Source: Candidatus Cloacimonadota bacterium (GTDB lineage Bacteria; Cloacimonadota; Cloacimonadia; Cloacimonadales; TCS61). Taken from it: a stretch of 64,000 nucleotides of DNA. The stretch spans positions 295,304-359,303 of the forward strand of contig JAIPIH010000001.1 in NCBI GenBank assembly GCA_021734835.1, given 5' to 3'. The translations under genes were made by a program, and so were the position numbers. Positions 44,007 to 52,654 of this stretch are shown one piece after another (the first letter of the stretch is position 1; the number at the start of each line of letters is the position of its first letter). A model generated the notes under the pieces. That model was not told the DNA's origin, made no database searches, and saw only the letters and a program-made list of their open reading frames with translations.

Positions 44007-44279
44007 TTACTTCTCCTTTTTCTCAAAAATATTTTTTAAATGTGATAGAAAATCTTCCAGTATACTTGTGTTAATAAAGTAACTGATATATTTACCCTGC
44101 TTTTCAGATTGGATCAGATCAGCATTCTTTAATATTTTTAAATGCTGACTGATAGTAGGTTTTGAAACATTGAAATGTTCGGCGATCTCTCCGGCTGTCA
44201 TCTCACGTTTTTTCAATAAATCGATGATCTTTCGCCTTGTCTTATCCGAAATAGCCTTAAACACCTCATCCAGTGCCAC
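44007..44279 (-). CDS. ArsR/SdpR-type winged-helix repressor
   Basis: A 90-residue DNA-binding autorepressor. The HTH is DEVFKAISDKTRRKIIDLLK, MTAGEIAEHFNVSKPTISQH, LKILKNADLIQSEKQGKYI, lacking the metal-binding cysteines of ArsR proper. The start is GTG 44279 with GGAGGCACA upstream. Its stop lies 1 nt from the sdpI start, the classic sdpR-sdpI couple, so it probably represses this operon and is titrated by SdpI (known from Bacillus; inference here). Confidence 0.9.
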   Translation of the reverse strand: MALDEVFKAISDKTRRKIIDLLKKREMTAGEIAEHFNVSKPTISQHLKILKNADLIQSEKQGKYISYFINTSILEDFLSHLKNIFEKKEK

Positions 44280-44402
44280 TGTGCCTCCTTATTTAGACGT
44301 TTAACTAAATAACTAAATGCCGCGTTACTGTCAATAAATTTTTCCTGATTGACATATTGATTTTAAAAAAAAAGATAGTCCTGATTACTTAGGAGGTTAG
44401 CA

Positions 44403-45212
44403 ATGGATATAGATAAAATTCTTCTTACTGAATGTATTGATAGTAGTTCTAATGAAGAAACAGCTGACTCGATATTAAACAAGATATCCGGTTTGGCAAA
44501 AAAGAGTAAAGTTTTAAAAAGTATTGATGATGAGAAGATTTACCAGGCTTTTTTAGATAGAGAGGCTATGGGATCAACTGCTATTTCCCCCCGCATTGCT
44601 ATTCCACACTGCAGATTGAGCGGAATCAATGACTTTGTAGTTGGAGTGCTCATCTCAAAAAAGGGAGTAGATTTTAAAGCGATAGATAACGAAAAGACCT
44701 TTGTTTTTGTTTTTATTGTTGCTCCATTAGATAAAAGAAATGAGCATGTTCGGTTACTTTCTTATATTTCCCAATATGTTAGAAGAGCTGAAAATGTAAG
44801 TAAGATGATAAATGCAAATGATAAAGAAAGTATCAGAGAAAGCATTATCAGGCATACAAGTAAATCAATAGATATTAAGCAACAGGATAAATATAAATTG
44901 CTCAATGTGATCATTCAAAATGAAGATAAGTTCGATGAAATATTAAATATAATTACAGAATTTGAAGATAGTAATATCACAATTATAGATGCTTCGAACG
45001 CAGGAAGATATTTATATCATATGCCTTTATTTGCCAGTTTTATGCAAACTGACAGAAATGATTTCTGTCGAGTTATTACCTCTACCATAAGATCCGAGGA
45101 CATTGAGGAATTGATTAACAGTTTAAGTGGTATCATTGAAGAAAAGAGTAAGCAGGGCACGATCTTTTTTTTACAGAACATAGATTATTTGTACGGAAGG
45201 TTGGAAATTTAA
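44403..45212 (+). CDS. PTS EIIA-like domain protein paired with an antiporter
   Basis: A 269-residue cytoplasmic protein. Residues 1 to about 150 are a type-2 EIIA (PTS_EIIA_2) domain with the phosphorylatable His in AISPRIAIPHCRLSG. The C-terminal part (about 160-269: LLNVIIQNEDKFDEILNIIT, IIDASNAGRYLYHMPLFASF) resembles a PII-like ferredoxin-fold regulator. No sugar permease is attached. The antiporter gene starts 2 nt after the stop, so it probably senses phosphorylation state and gates ion exchange. AGGAGG precedes ATG. Confidence 0.8.
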   Translation: MDIDKILLTECIDSSSNEETADSILNKISGLAKKSKVLKSIDDEKIYQAFLDREAMGSTAISPRIAIPHCRLSGINDFVVGVLISKKGVDFKAIDNEKTFVFVFIVAPLDKRNEHVRLLSYISQYVRRAENVSKMINANDKESIRESIIRHTSKSIDIKQQDKYKLLNVIIQNEDKFDEILNIITEFEDSNITIIDASNAGRYLYHMPLFASFMQTDRNDFCRVITSTIRSEDIEELINSLSGIIEEKSKQGTIFFLQNIDYLYGRLEI

Positions 45213-45213
45213 T

Positions 45214-46494
45214 ATGCATACAGAAGGATTAGAAAGCAGCATGAACATGCCCGTTCTATTATTAATTGGTATTACTATTCTATTAGGATTCTATATTGGA
45301 AGGAACATGCGCTACCTGAAACTTCCAACGATTATTGGATTTATGGTGTTAGGTGTAATTCTTGGACCTTCGCTGATCAACGTTTTTACAGTTTCGCTGC
45401 AACAGGATCTTGCTTTTATCACAAGTATTGCTTTAGGCTTTGTTGCTTTGAGTATCGGAATGGAGTTAAAATTTTCTACACTCAAAAGATTAGGCAAGGG
45501 TATGATCTATGTTATATTATTCGAATCTTTTGGTGCTTTTATTCTGGTTTTTATTTCTTTGTTCTTACTAACAGATGATCTTTCTTTAGCACTATTATTT
45601 GCGGCGGTAGCTCCAGCCAGTGCGCCTGCCGGAACTGTAGCTGTAATACAGGAATATAAAGCTAAGGGAAATCTCACAAAAGCCCTGTATGCGGTTGTAG
45701 GCTTTGATGATGGTTTAGGTATTATCATTTTCGGTTTTGCAGCAGCATTTGCTAAAAATATCATTGTACATGAAACGCAAGGAGTTTCTGCGGGACTGTG
45801 GACAACACTGTTGATTCCCATAAAAGAAATTGTTTTTAGCTTTGGTTTGGGAGGTTTAGTTGGATTTGTTTTTTCCATTCTGGTAAGTAAGCTTCGGAAT
45901 GCTGATGATATCCCTATCCTTGTTTTTGGATTTATTTTAGTAACGAGCGGTTTTTCACAAATTTTACATACATCCATAATTCTAACTATGATGATAATCG
46001 GAGCATTCATAGTCAATACTCAGCCGAGTTCTCTAATAAGCAGGATTCAGACCAGTTTACGTGCCTTTATGCCGCTTCTGTTCATCCTCTTCTTTACTTT
46101 AGCCGGTGCTAATCTTCATATTGCTGTCTTACCATCACTGGGAATAATTGGAATTATTTATGTTATCAGCCGTTCAGCAGGTTTGATCTTCGGTTCCAGA
46201 TTAGGTGCTACTGTGGGGAAGGTTGATAAAAATATTAAAAATTATATCGGATTAGGTATTCTTTCACAAGCAGGTGTGGCTATCGGACTTGCCTTAATTG
46301 TGAATAGTGAATTTGCTGGATTAGGCAAGGTGATTATAAAAGTAAACGGAACAAACGTTACTTCAGGAGATCATATTGGGAACGTTATTTTAACAACAGT
46401 TACAGCAACTTGTATTTTCTTTGAAATAATAGGTCCTATCTTTACCAGAATAGCATTACTAAAAGCAGGCGAGATCAATATGAGGGAAGAGTAG
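45214..46494 (+). CDS. Cation:proton antiporter (CPA2 / Na+/H+ exchanger family)
   Basis: A 426-residue membrane protein with about 12 helices and the family passages YLKLPTIIGFMVLGVILGPS, AAVAPASAPAGTVAVIQEYK, VVGFDDGLGIIIFGFAAAFA (acidic pair in the ion-binding helix) and LGILSQAGVAIGLALIVNSE. It should exchange Na+ or K+ for protons across the inner membrane. The upstream EIIA-like gene is translationally linked, suggesting control of the exchanger by the phosphotransfer state. Confidence 0.88.
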   Translation: MHTEGLESSMNMPVLLLIGITILLGFYIGRNMRYLKLPTIIGFMVLGVILGPSLINVFTVSLQQDLAFITSIALGFVALSIGMELKFSTLKRLGKGMIYVILFESFGAFILVFISLFLLTDDLSLALLFAAVAPASAPAGTVAVIQEYKAKGNLTKALYAVVGFDDGLGIIIFGFAAAFAKNIIVHETQGVSAGLWTTLLIPIKEIVFSFGLGGLVGFVFSILVSKLRNADDIPILVFGFILVTSGFSQILHTSIILTMMIIGAFIVNTQPSSLISRIQTSLRAFMPLLFILFFTLAGANLHIAVLPSLGIIGIIYVISRSAGLIFGSRLGATVGKVDKNIKNYIGLGILSQAGVAIGLALIVNSEFAGLGKVIIKVNGTNVTSGDHIGNVILTTVTATCIFFEIIGPIFTRIALLKAGEINMREE

Positions 46495-46533
46495 AAGATC
46501 CTGGTGTTTCTTTTACAAAAATTTTCGCTTTCT

Positions 46534-47285
46534 TTAAAATTGCAACATTCGTTGAGGTGCTTCTTTGGGAGGATAAAAAACACCAGTAATCACAAATGGG
46601 TTTTTTGACCAACTGTGGTATTGTCTGGTTGTTCCCAAAAAGAAATAAATATCCTTATTCATGATAAAATCTTCTCTATATTTTAATACAACATCTTTTA
46701 GAGCTTTTTCCTTCTTTCTTCTTTTTAAACAATTCCAATAAAGTTGTCCGATTTCCCAATCTTCTATCATCAGTTTAGATTTTTTTCCCATATCATCTTT
46801 AAAATGATAATAAAATTTATATGGTAATTTCCTTACAATTTGTATTTCTTTTTTATATTCTTCAAATAATCTAAGTTGCTGTTTATCTGCTTCAATTGCT
46901 CTTAATTTCTTTTCATCCCATTCTTCGGAATCTTTTTTTATACTAAAATCTATTATTTCAGTAGGTTTAAATATTGCTAAAGAAAGCTCATTTTTATGTT
47001 TTGCTTTACTAATAATTTCTTCAAGATTTTTATAAACTTTGGTGTTGGTTAAAATTAATTCTTTTCTTGTTCTCCAACTTCTATCTTTATCCGTACTAAT
47101 TACTTTTGATATTATTTTAATTGATATTTTTAATACTTTTCTAGATCACTGAGTTGCCTAAAAGGGATTGGATAAATTCTCCTCCATTCTCCATTTTTAT
47201 TAATACCCGCAGTACACACCAGCTCAAAATATTTTTTTGATAAAGTTGGATATGTTTTTACTAAAATTAGTAATTCTTCTTTCAT
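46534..47285 (-). pseudogene. DUF488-partner protein gene with a frameshift
   Basis: Two frames together make one protein of about 250 residues. The first, from ATG 47285, reads MKEELLILVKTYPTLSKKYF and CTAGINKNGEWRRIYPIPFR before TAA at 47132-47130. The second is open from 47145 and continues SRKVLKISIKIISKV, ISTDKDRSWRTRKELILTNT, ending GVFYPPKEAPQRMLQF at 46534. Sense resumes in the -1 frame, so one base is missing (or slipped) between 47145 and 47133, next to a GAAAAG run. Proteins with this ELVCTAGI...WRRIYPIPFR opening commonly neighbour DUF488 genes, as here (the DUF488 stop overlaps this ATG). Function unknown. Confidence 0.75.
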
Positions 47286-48163
47286 AAATGAGATACTTTA
47301 ATTTGATAATCTTTTCTTAAACGCGAAGATAGACAATCTCTATGACAATAAGTGTGATCTTTTTCAAAGCATGTGAGAGCAACTCTCTTGTTTTTTTGGA
47401 TCAATTTATAAACTTGCTCTAGCTCATCTTTTTGTTCATCTAATCCAACTTTGTAAGAATCAAATAGCTTTTTATAACTTTCTCTATCTGTTAAGTTCTT
47501 TCTAAACTTATTTACAATACCAAGTTGTGGAATATGTACATATTTTATATCTAGATTGGAACAGTAGATTTGCAATTGTTTTTTTGAAAAACCATATTTC
47601 ATACTAATAGGATTTTGTCTTACGTCGCATAAAAGAGCGATATTATTTTTTACTAATTTATTTAAATAAGCATCCAAACTGATTCCCTCATAACCAAGGG
47701 TAAATAAAATCTTCTCTTTTTGAGAGTAAACTTTTTCCCTTTCTTTTTGGACTAACTCTTTTTCGTTATTATTTAAATACCTTTTACTACGTATAGCATA
47801 GTAAGGGAATTCTTTATAAATTTTTGATATTAATGTGTAAGGATTGTGTACCTCATCTATATTTAGTATTTCATTCATGATCACTGAATCTTCGTTTTTC
47901 AATTGATCAACATAACTTTCTTCTGCTATTAATTTCCATTCCTTTTCATTGTTTTCTACAAGATTATAAAAACTGCTTAAAAGTGATAAATCCTTATTTG
48001 CTTGAAAAGAAAAACAACCATAGTAATATGGTGTGAAATCATAAATTGGATTATTTTGCTTTTTACAGATCAGGAATAATAATTTCTGTAAACTTAGTTT
48101 GCCAATTCGTTTTTCATCAAATTTTTCTATCAAAGCTAATAACAATTTTCTTCGATAATACAT
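47282..48163 (-). CDS. DUF488-domain protein with N-terminal SocA/Panacea-like region
   Basis: A 293-residue protein. The N-terminal half (LLLALIEKFDEKRIGKLSLQ, KLLFLICKKQ, DFTPYYYGCFSFQ) resembles the SocA/Panacea antitoxin-like fold. The C-terminal DUF488 starts about residue 150 (ILFTLGYEGISLDAYLNKL) with CDVRQNPISMKYGFSKKQL, YVHIPQLGI and the conserved Cys/His end ALTCFEKDHTYCHRDCLSSR. DUF488 function is unknown; such genes often occur in defence or mobile surroundings. No strong ribosome binding site is visible. Its 3' end overlaps the start of the frameshifted partner by 4 nt. Confidence 0.78.
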   Translation of the reverse strand: MYYRRKLLLALIEKFDEKRIGKLSLQKLLFLICKKQNNPIYDFTPYYYGCFSFQANKDLSLLSSFYNLVENNEKEWKLIAEESYVDQLKNEDSVIMNEILNIDEVHNPYTLISKIYKEFPYYAIRSKRYLNNNEKELVQKEREKVYSQKEKILFTLGYEGISLDAYLNKLVKNNIALLCDVRQNPISMKYGFSKKQLQIYCSNLDIKYVHIPQLGIVNKFRKNLTDRESYKKLFDSYKVGLDEQKDELEQVYKLIQKNKRVALTCFEKDHTYCHRDCLSSRLRKDYQIKVSHL

Positions 48164-48246
48164 TAAATTTTCGTCCTTTGATTTCGTTATTCACTAATCC
48201 GATTCTTTGTTTAGCATTACCTTTAATATTACAATACAAGAATGCA

Positions 48247-49287
48247 TTAACAGAATTTATCTGTCAAATTTTCTTTCACAAACCCAATCACCTTTTCAGC
48301 ACTTATTTTGATATCATTACTTTCAAATTTAAGAGGGATCACAGTTTGTTCTGCTCTTTTGGAAAGTCCGAAAGAATATGCCTTATCGTAGTATGCCAGG
48401 ACAATATCGATAGACGTATGATAATCATCTTGCTTTAAAGCTGCAATTGCAGATTTTGTATTCAATCCGCCTAATCGGCGTGCGATATTTTCTATGGAAG
48501 TTATCAGCTTTTCTTTATCAAATTTTGCATAATCAATTTCCAATCTGTTAATACGTTGTTTTAGGGGAACTTCAAGTTTTATGACTTTGGAAATTCTTAT
48601 CTGCTTAAAGAAATCATCCGGTATTTTAACTTTACCGATCATCCTGCTTTCATCTTCAACCCAGATCCTTTGTTTGTTATTTAACTTATTAAGATGAAAC
48701 GCCAGATCATTTTCAAACTGCTGAATTGAAGGTTGATCAGTTTGTCCCAAAGCTCCGAAAGCAGAACCTTTATGCTCTGCTAGTCCTTCCAGATCTATTA
48801 CTTGTTCATTTCTTTTGCCGATTTCTTCCAAAATATCAGTTTTCCCGCTTCCTGTCATACCGCCAAGGACGAGTAAATTATATTTTTTTTTAAATGTGCT
48901 GAGAACATCGGTGCGATATGCTTTATATCCGCCTTCCAATCGATACACTTTTTTCCCGGCAGATTGAAAAAGTTGTCCCATTCCTGCACTGCGAAATCCA
49001 CCTCGCCAGCAATAAATTAAGACTTCTTTGGCAGGTGATCTCAGTTGCAATTCATCCAGAAAATGATCGGTTTTTGCGGCGAAAAATTCCAGAGCTTTTG
49101 CAATCGCTGTATCGCGACTTTCCTTTTTGTATTTTGTACCCACTATCGCCCTTTCACTATTCGAAAAGACAGGAATATTTATAGCATTGGTAAAATGTCC
49201 ATTATCATATTCTGCAGGTGTTCGCACATCGATGACAAGTTTATTTTTTGACAGTTCCAGAAACTTCTTGATTGGGATAGTATTCAT
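48247..49287 (-). CDS. selU: tRNA 2-selenouridine synthase (SelU/MnmH)
   Basis: A 346-residue enzyme that converts 2-thiouridine to 2-selenouridine at the tRNA wobble position using selenophosphate. Residues 1-125 are a rhodanese domain with the catalytic Cys in IYCWRGGFRSAGMG. The second half is a P-loop domain (LLVLGGMTGSGKTDILEEIG at about 136-155) with HKGSAFGALGQTDQPSIQQF and IWVEDESRMIG. Length is typical. It implies selenium use by the organism (SelD must be elsewhere). The phosphodiesterase gene ends 13 nt upstream on the same strand. Confidence 0.93.
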   Translation of the reverse strand: MNTIPIKKFLELSKNKLVIDVRTPAEYDNGHFTNAINIPVFSNSERAIVGTKYKKESRDTAIAKALEFFAAKTDHFLDELQLRSPAKEVLIYCWRGGFRSAGMGQLFQSAGKKVYRLEGGYKAYRTDVLSTFKKKYNLLVLGGMTGSGKTDILEEIGKRNEQVIDLEGLAEHKGSAFGALGQTDQPSIQQFENDLAFHLNKLNNKQRIWVEDESRMIGKVKIPDDFFKQIRISKVIKLEVPLKQRINRLEIDYAKFDKEKLITSIENIARRLGGLNTKSAIAALKQDDYHTSIDIVLAYYDKAYSFGLSKRAEQTVIPLKFESNDIKISAEKVIGFVKENLTDKFC

Positions 49288-49300
49288 GTGCGGGCGATTA

Positions 49301-50521
49301 TCATTTTACCAGGATCTCTTGTAGGACATCCAAGCGTCCTTGTGGTGCGTCCGATGCATCAGCATAAGGTTTTATACCCAGAATTTCGCAAATTAAAGGA
49401 TAGATATGAATATTTTCAAAAGTATCGATTTTATAATTCTTTTTAAATCTTGGACCCATAGCATAAAAAATTCCGTGCATATTTTGTACTTGGGGATCAT
49501 AACCATGAGTTCCATTTGCATTGTATTCTTCAGCCTTTGTTAATATCAGCCAGCCTTCATCTGCTACTAAAACAAGGTCACCCGTATTTCTATTAACAAA
49601 ATGATATCTTTCCGGAACTTCCTCAGACTTGAACGTCGTTAGATGTTGAATACTTTTAAGTTTATCACCTATTTGTTCGACTAACAATTTGTTTTTTTGT
49701 TTGAAATGGATCTGCATAACCGGACCGCCACCATAAGTAGATAAAGCATTTATATCAGGGATGTGATCATCGAGATAAATGATTCTCTCCGGGCAGACTG
49801 TTGTCATCCCATGATCGCTTACCAAGACTAAATTGATCTCAGCAGCTATTGTTAACTTATTAATTCCCTTCAATATATAGTCCAAAAGGTCATCCATTTG
49901 TTTGATAACCGCGATTAATTCCGGATTTTCCGGTCCCAATTCATGTCCTGCTGAATCCGGCTCGTGAAAATATAACATAATGAGATGCGGGCGAATTTTT
50001 TCTGGAAGCTGCAGCCAAGTTATGACTGAATCTACTCGAGCTTTGAAAGGGATTTCCTGCTCATACATTTTAACAATGGAAGGCAAATACCCTTTTATTG
50101 GCGCTTCTGATCCTACCCAAAAATAGGATGCTGTTTTTAAGTTTTGGCGTTCGGCGGTTACCCAGATAGGTTCTGACTTATACCATTTTGCATCTTCCAC
50201 TTTACTTCTATCAGCAATACTATATATTTGCTCGAATTCATGATCGTAAAACTTATTGGCAGTTATCATATGAGTATCGGTATAAGCTCCATTAGCAATA
50301 GAATAATGATTGGGGAAAGTTTTGGACGGAAATACCGGCTGCAGGGATCTTGCTTTTACTCCATGATCCCTAACAAAGTCCAGATTAGGAGTCTCAGTTA
50401 TTGTGTTATAATCGTATCTAAAACCATCAAATGAAACTATGACCACATAGGGTGTAGCTGCTGTGAGTGAAATAGTAAAAAATAACAATAACCAAATAAA
50501 ATTAATACCTTTATTATGCAT
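49301..50521 (-). CDS. Exported type I phosphodiesterase / nucleotide pyrophosphatase
   Basis: 406 residues from ATG 50521; an in-frame GTG 6 nt upstream abuts the AAGGAG site, so the ATG is better spaced. A signal peptide (FIWLLLFFTISLTAA) leads into the alkaline-phosphatase fold. Metal ligands are VVIVSFDGFRYDYNT, nucleophile Thr in VFPSKTFPNHYSIANGAY, then YFHEPDSAGHELGPENPE, VLVSDHGMTTV and NGTHGYDPQ. This is the NPP/ENPP signature, acting on nucleotides or phospholipid-like diesters in the periplasm. SelU follows directly downstream. Confidence 0.9.
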   Translation of the reverse strand: MHNKGINFIWLLLFFTISLTAATPYVVIVSFDGFRYDYNTITETPNLDFVRDHGVKARSLQPVFPSKTFPNHYSIANGAYTDTHMITANKFYDHEFEQIYSIADRSKVEDAKWYKSEPIWVTAERQNLKTASYFWVGSEAPIKGYLPSIVKMYEQEIPFKARVDSVITWLQLPEKIRPHLIMLYFHEPDSAGHELGPENPELIAVIKQMDDLLDYILKGINKLTIAAEINLVLVSDHGMTTVCPERIIYLDDHIPDINALSTYGGGPVMQIHFKQKNKLLVEQIGDKLKSIQHLTTFKSEEVPERYHFVNRNTGDLVLVADEGWLILTKAEEYNANGTHGYDPQVQNMHGIFYAMGPRFKKNYKIDTFENIHIYPLICEILGIKPYADASDAPQGRLDVLQEILVK

Positions 50522-50546
50522 CTCCACTCCTTAACAAATTCCAAAC

Positions 50547-52265
50547 TTAGATAGAATCAAGCTCTTCTTTAACAAAATTTACTAACTCTTTCACATATTT
50601 TTCTGAAAAATCAAATTTTATCCCCGCAGATTCGTACAGTTCATCGACCGGGACAGTATAACCAAGCTTCAGAAAGTTCTCATATTTTTCCAGAGCTTCC
50701 TCTTTCCCAAATTTCTTATAATTTCGATAAACAGAGAGTGCACCCAATTGACTCATACCATATTCAATGTAATAGAACGGGACTTCAAAAATATGCAGCT
50801 GGAATAACCACAATAGTGGTTGATAATTTTCTAAATCTTTCCAATCAACTCCTGTATTATATTTTTGCAAAAGCGAAACAAAATATTTCTCTCGATCTTC
50901 GGCTGTATGTTCAGGATTAAGATATATCCAATGTTGGAAAGCATCTACAATCATACACCAGGGAAGAAAGCTCACTGCTCCTTTTAGTTGATCACGTTTA
51001 GCTTTTTTCAGATCGTTTGGATCATCATAATATTTATCCCAATGCTCCATTGTAAGGAATTCCATAGACATGGAAGCGAGCTCTGCTATTTCACTGGGAG
51101 TTCCTTTGTAGGCATCTAATTTGATATCTTTCATGGCAAATGTATGCATAGCATGACCGGCTTCATGTAGCAGTGTTACAACATTTCGATGTAATCCAAC
51201 AGCATTCATAAAAATAAATGGTGCACCGGTTTCTTGAAGCGGATAATTATAACCTCCGGGAGCCTTCCCTTTTCTGTTTTCGAGATCCAAAAATTCCGAA
51301 TTTTTCATCATATTAAGTTGTTTACCGAATTTAGGTTTGATCTCATACAGTATTGATATTGCTTTATCCCTGAATTCATCGATCTTTTTGAAAGGTTTGA
51401 GAACTTTCCCATCCAGATCAACTGAAGTGTCCCATGGTTTTACCGAGTCGAGCTTAAGGATTTTTTTTCGTTCAGTTGTAAATTCTTTAAGCAATGGAAG
51501 AACTTCCTTTTCCACAGCGCTGTGGAAAGCCATGATATCCTTAGGTGTATAAGCAAAACGTCCTTTTGCCTGATGCATGTAATCCCGGTAATTATCAAAT
51601 CCTGCATTCGTTGCCTGTTTGATTCTGAGCTTTTTCAGCTCATCAAAAAGCTGATTTAATTCCTCTCGCCTTTCCTGCAATTTATCCATTCGCAGGTGCC
51701 AAACTTCTTTCCGTACCTCGCGATCTTGATCTTTTAAGAAAGGTGCAAGCTGAGAAAGTGTTTTTTCTTCTCCCTTGTATTGAACGGTTAGTTTAGAAAA
51801 AATCGAACCGTATCTATTTGCCAACTCTTTCTCTTTTACTTGTAAGGGGATATTTTCTTCGCGATACAATTCTATTTCGTTTGCAATTATTTTATTAAGA
51901 TGACTATATTTGTCTTCATCAAGTTTCTTGCGAAAGGGACTTTCATAGAATTTTTTATTGAATTTGAAATCATAAGGTCTGGATTTTGCGATAATGCCCG
52001 CATAAAATTCATTAAATTTTTTTGCATATTCTTCGTTATCAGCAAAACGGGTCATGGTAATATAGCGCCATGCCATTTCTTCTGATATCATATCGGAAAA
52101 TTCGCCCAATTTTTCCATAAATTTCAGTAAGTCATCGGCAGATTTGATCTCATCTTTTTCCAACTTTCTCAGTACTTTTTCCACATTCTCCCATTTGGTG
52201 ATATCCAAATCATTCGGAAAATACAAACGAGATTTTTTCACTATCTTTTTGTCTGTGTAATTCAT
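50547..52265 (-). CDS. M3-family oligoendopeptidase (PepF-like)
   Basis: A 572-residue cytoplasmic zinc peptidase. The active site is VVTLLHEAGHAMHTFAMKD (HExxH) with the third ligand Glu in GTPSEIAELASMSMEFLTME. The N-terminal half is the helical cover domain of oligopeptidase F (ITKWENVEKVLRKLEKDEIK, DISEEMAWRYITMTRFADNE). It degrades short peptides, useful in a peptide- or amino-acid-fermenting bacterium. AGGAGTGTGAG precedes ATG. Confidence 0.92.
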   Translation of the reverse strand: MNYTDKKIVKKSRLYFPNDLDITKWENVEKVLRKLEKDEIKSADDLLKFMEKLGEFSDMISEEMAWRYITMTRFADNEEYAKKFNEFYAGIIAKSRPYDFKFNKKFYESPFRKKLDEDKYSHLNKIIANEIELYREENIPLQVKEKELANRYGSIFSKLTVQYKGEEKTLSQLAPFLKDQDREVRKEVWHLRMDKLQERREELNQLFDELKKLRIKQATNAGFDNYRDYMHQAKGRFAYTPKDIMAFHSAVEKEVLPLLKEFTTERKKILKLDSVKPWDTSVDLDGKVLKPFKKIDEFRDKAISILYEIKPKFGKQLNMMKNSEFLDLENRKGKAPGGYNYPLQETGAPFIFMNAVGLHRNVVTLLHEAGHAMHTFAMKDIKLDAYKGTPSEIAELASMSMEFLTMEHWDKYYDDPNDLKKAKRDQLKGAVSFLPWCMIVDAFQHWIYLNPEHTAEDREKYFVSLLQKYNTGVDWKDLENYQPLLWLFQLHIFEVPFYYIEYGMSQLGALSVYRNYKKFGKEEALEKYENFLKLGYTVPVDELYESAGIKFDFSEKYVKELVNFVKEELDSI

Positions 52266-52654
52266 CTCACACTCCTTTGTAAATTAATTATAAAATTACC
52301 TCAATGTTTTTACAGATCATTTTTCTGACAAGTAATTTAATCGGAGCTCTTGCCTCACTCGGTATCTAAGCAGAAAAGAGTAAGTTAATTTTCAGTACTG
52401 ATCAATTTTTCAAAGCTGATTTAACAATTTAAGTCAATAAAATTTTCATTGGAATAAATTGAGCTTGACTATGAAGTATAAACAAAAATTATTTCTGAGC
52501 TATTTGATGATGAAGTACAAAAGGGTAGGGCAGGCATTATGGGCGATGTAGATATTTTTGAAAAATTCTTTAAAGCTGATACATTAAAAATGGATGAATA
52601 CTTTATTAAACTTTCTTCCTGGAAACAGAAATTTAACTGGAGAACTATTAAGAA
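52266..52654. other. Intergenic region before trkH with a short protein-like frame
   Basis: The first 200 bp are AT-rich with nothing recognisable and must hold the divergent promoters. From about 52487 a stop-free plus-strand frame encodes ISELFDDEVQKGRAGIMGDV and, from ATG 52539, a 39-residue peptide (MGDVDIFEKFFKADTLKMDE ... NWRTIKK) whose TGA (52656-52658) overlaps the trkH ATG. Composition is protein-like, but the leader before ATG 52539 is poor. It may be a leader peptide or the 3' remnant of a lost gene. Confidence 0.4.

Noticed and set aside
45507..46016. 169-codon minus-strand frame inside the antiporter gene
   Set aside because: It is a shadow of the membrane-protein coding frame; its composition (many Pro, Thr, Lys) follows from antisense hydrophobic codons.
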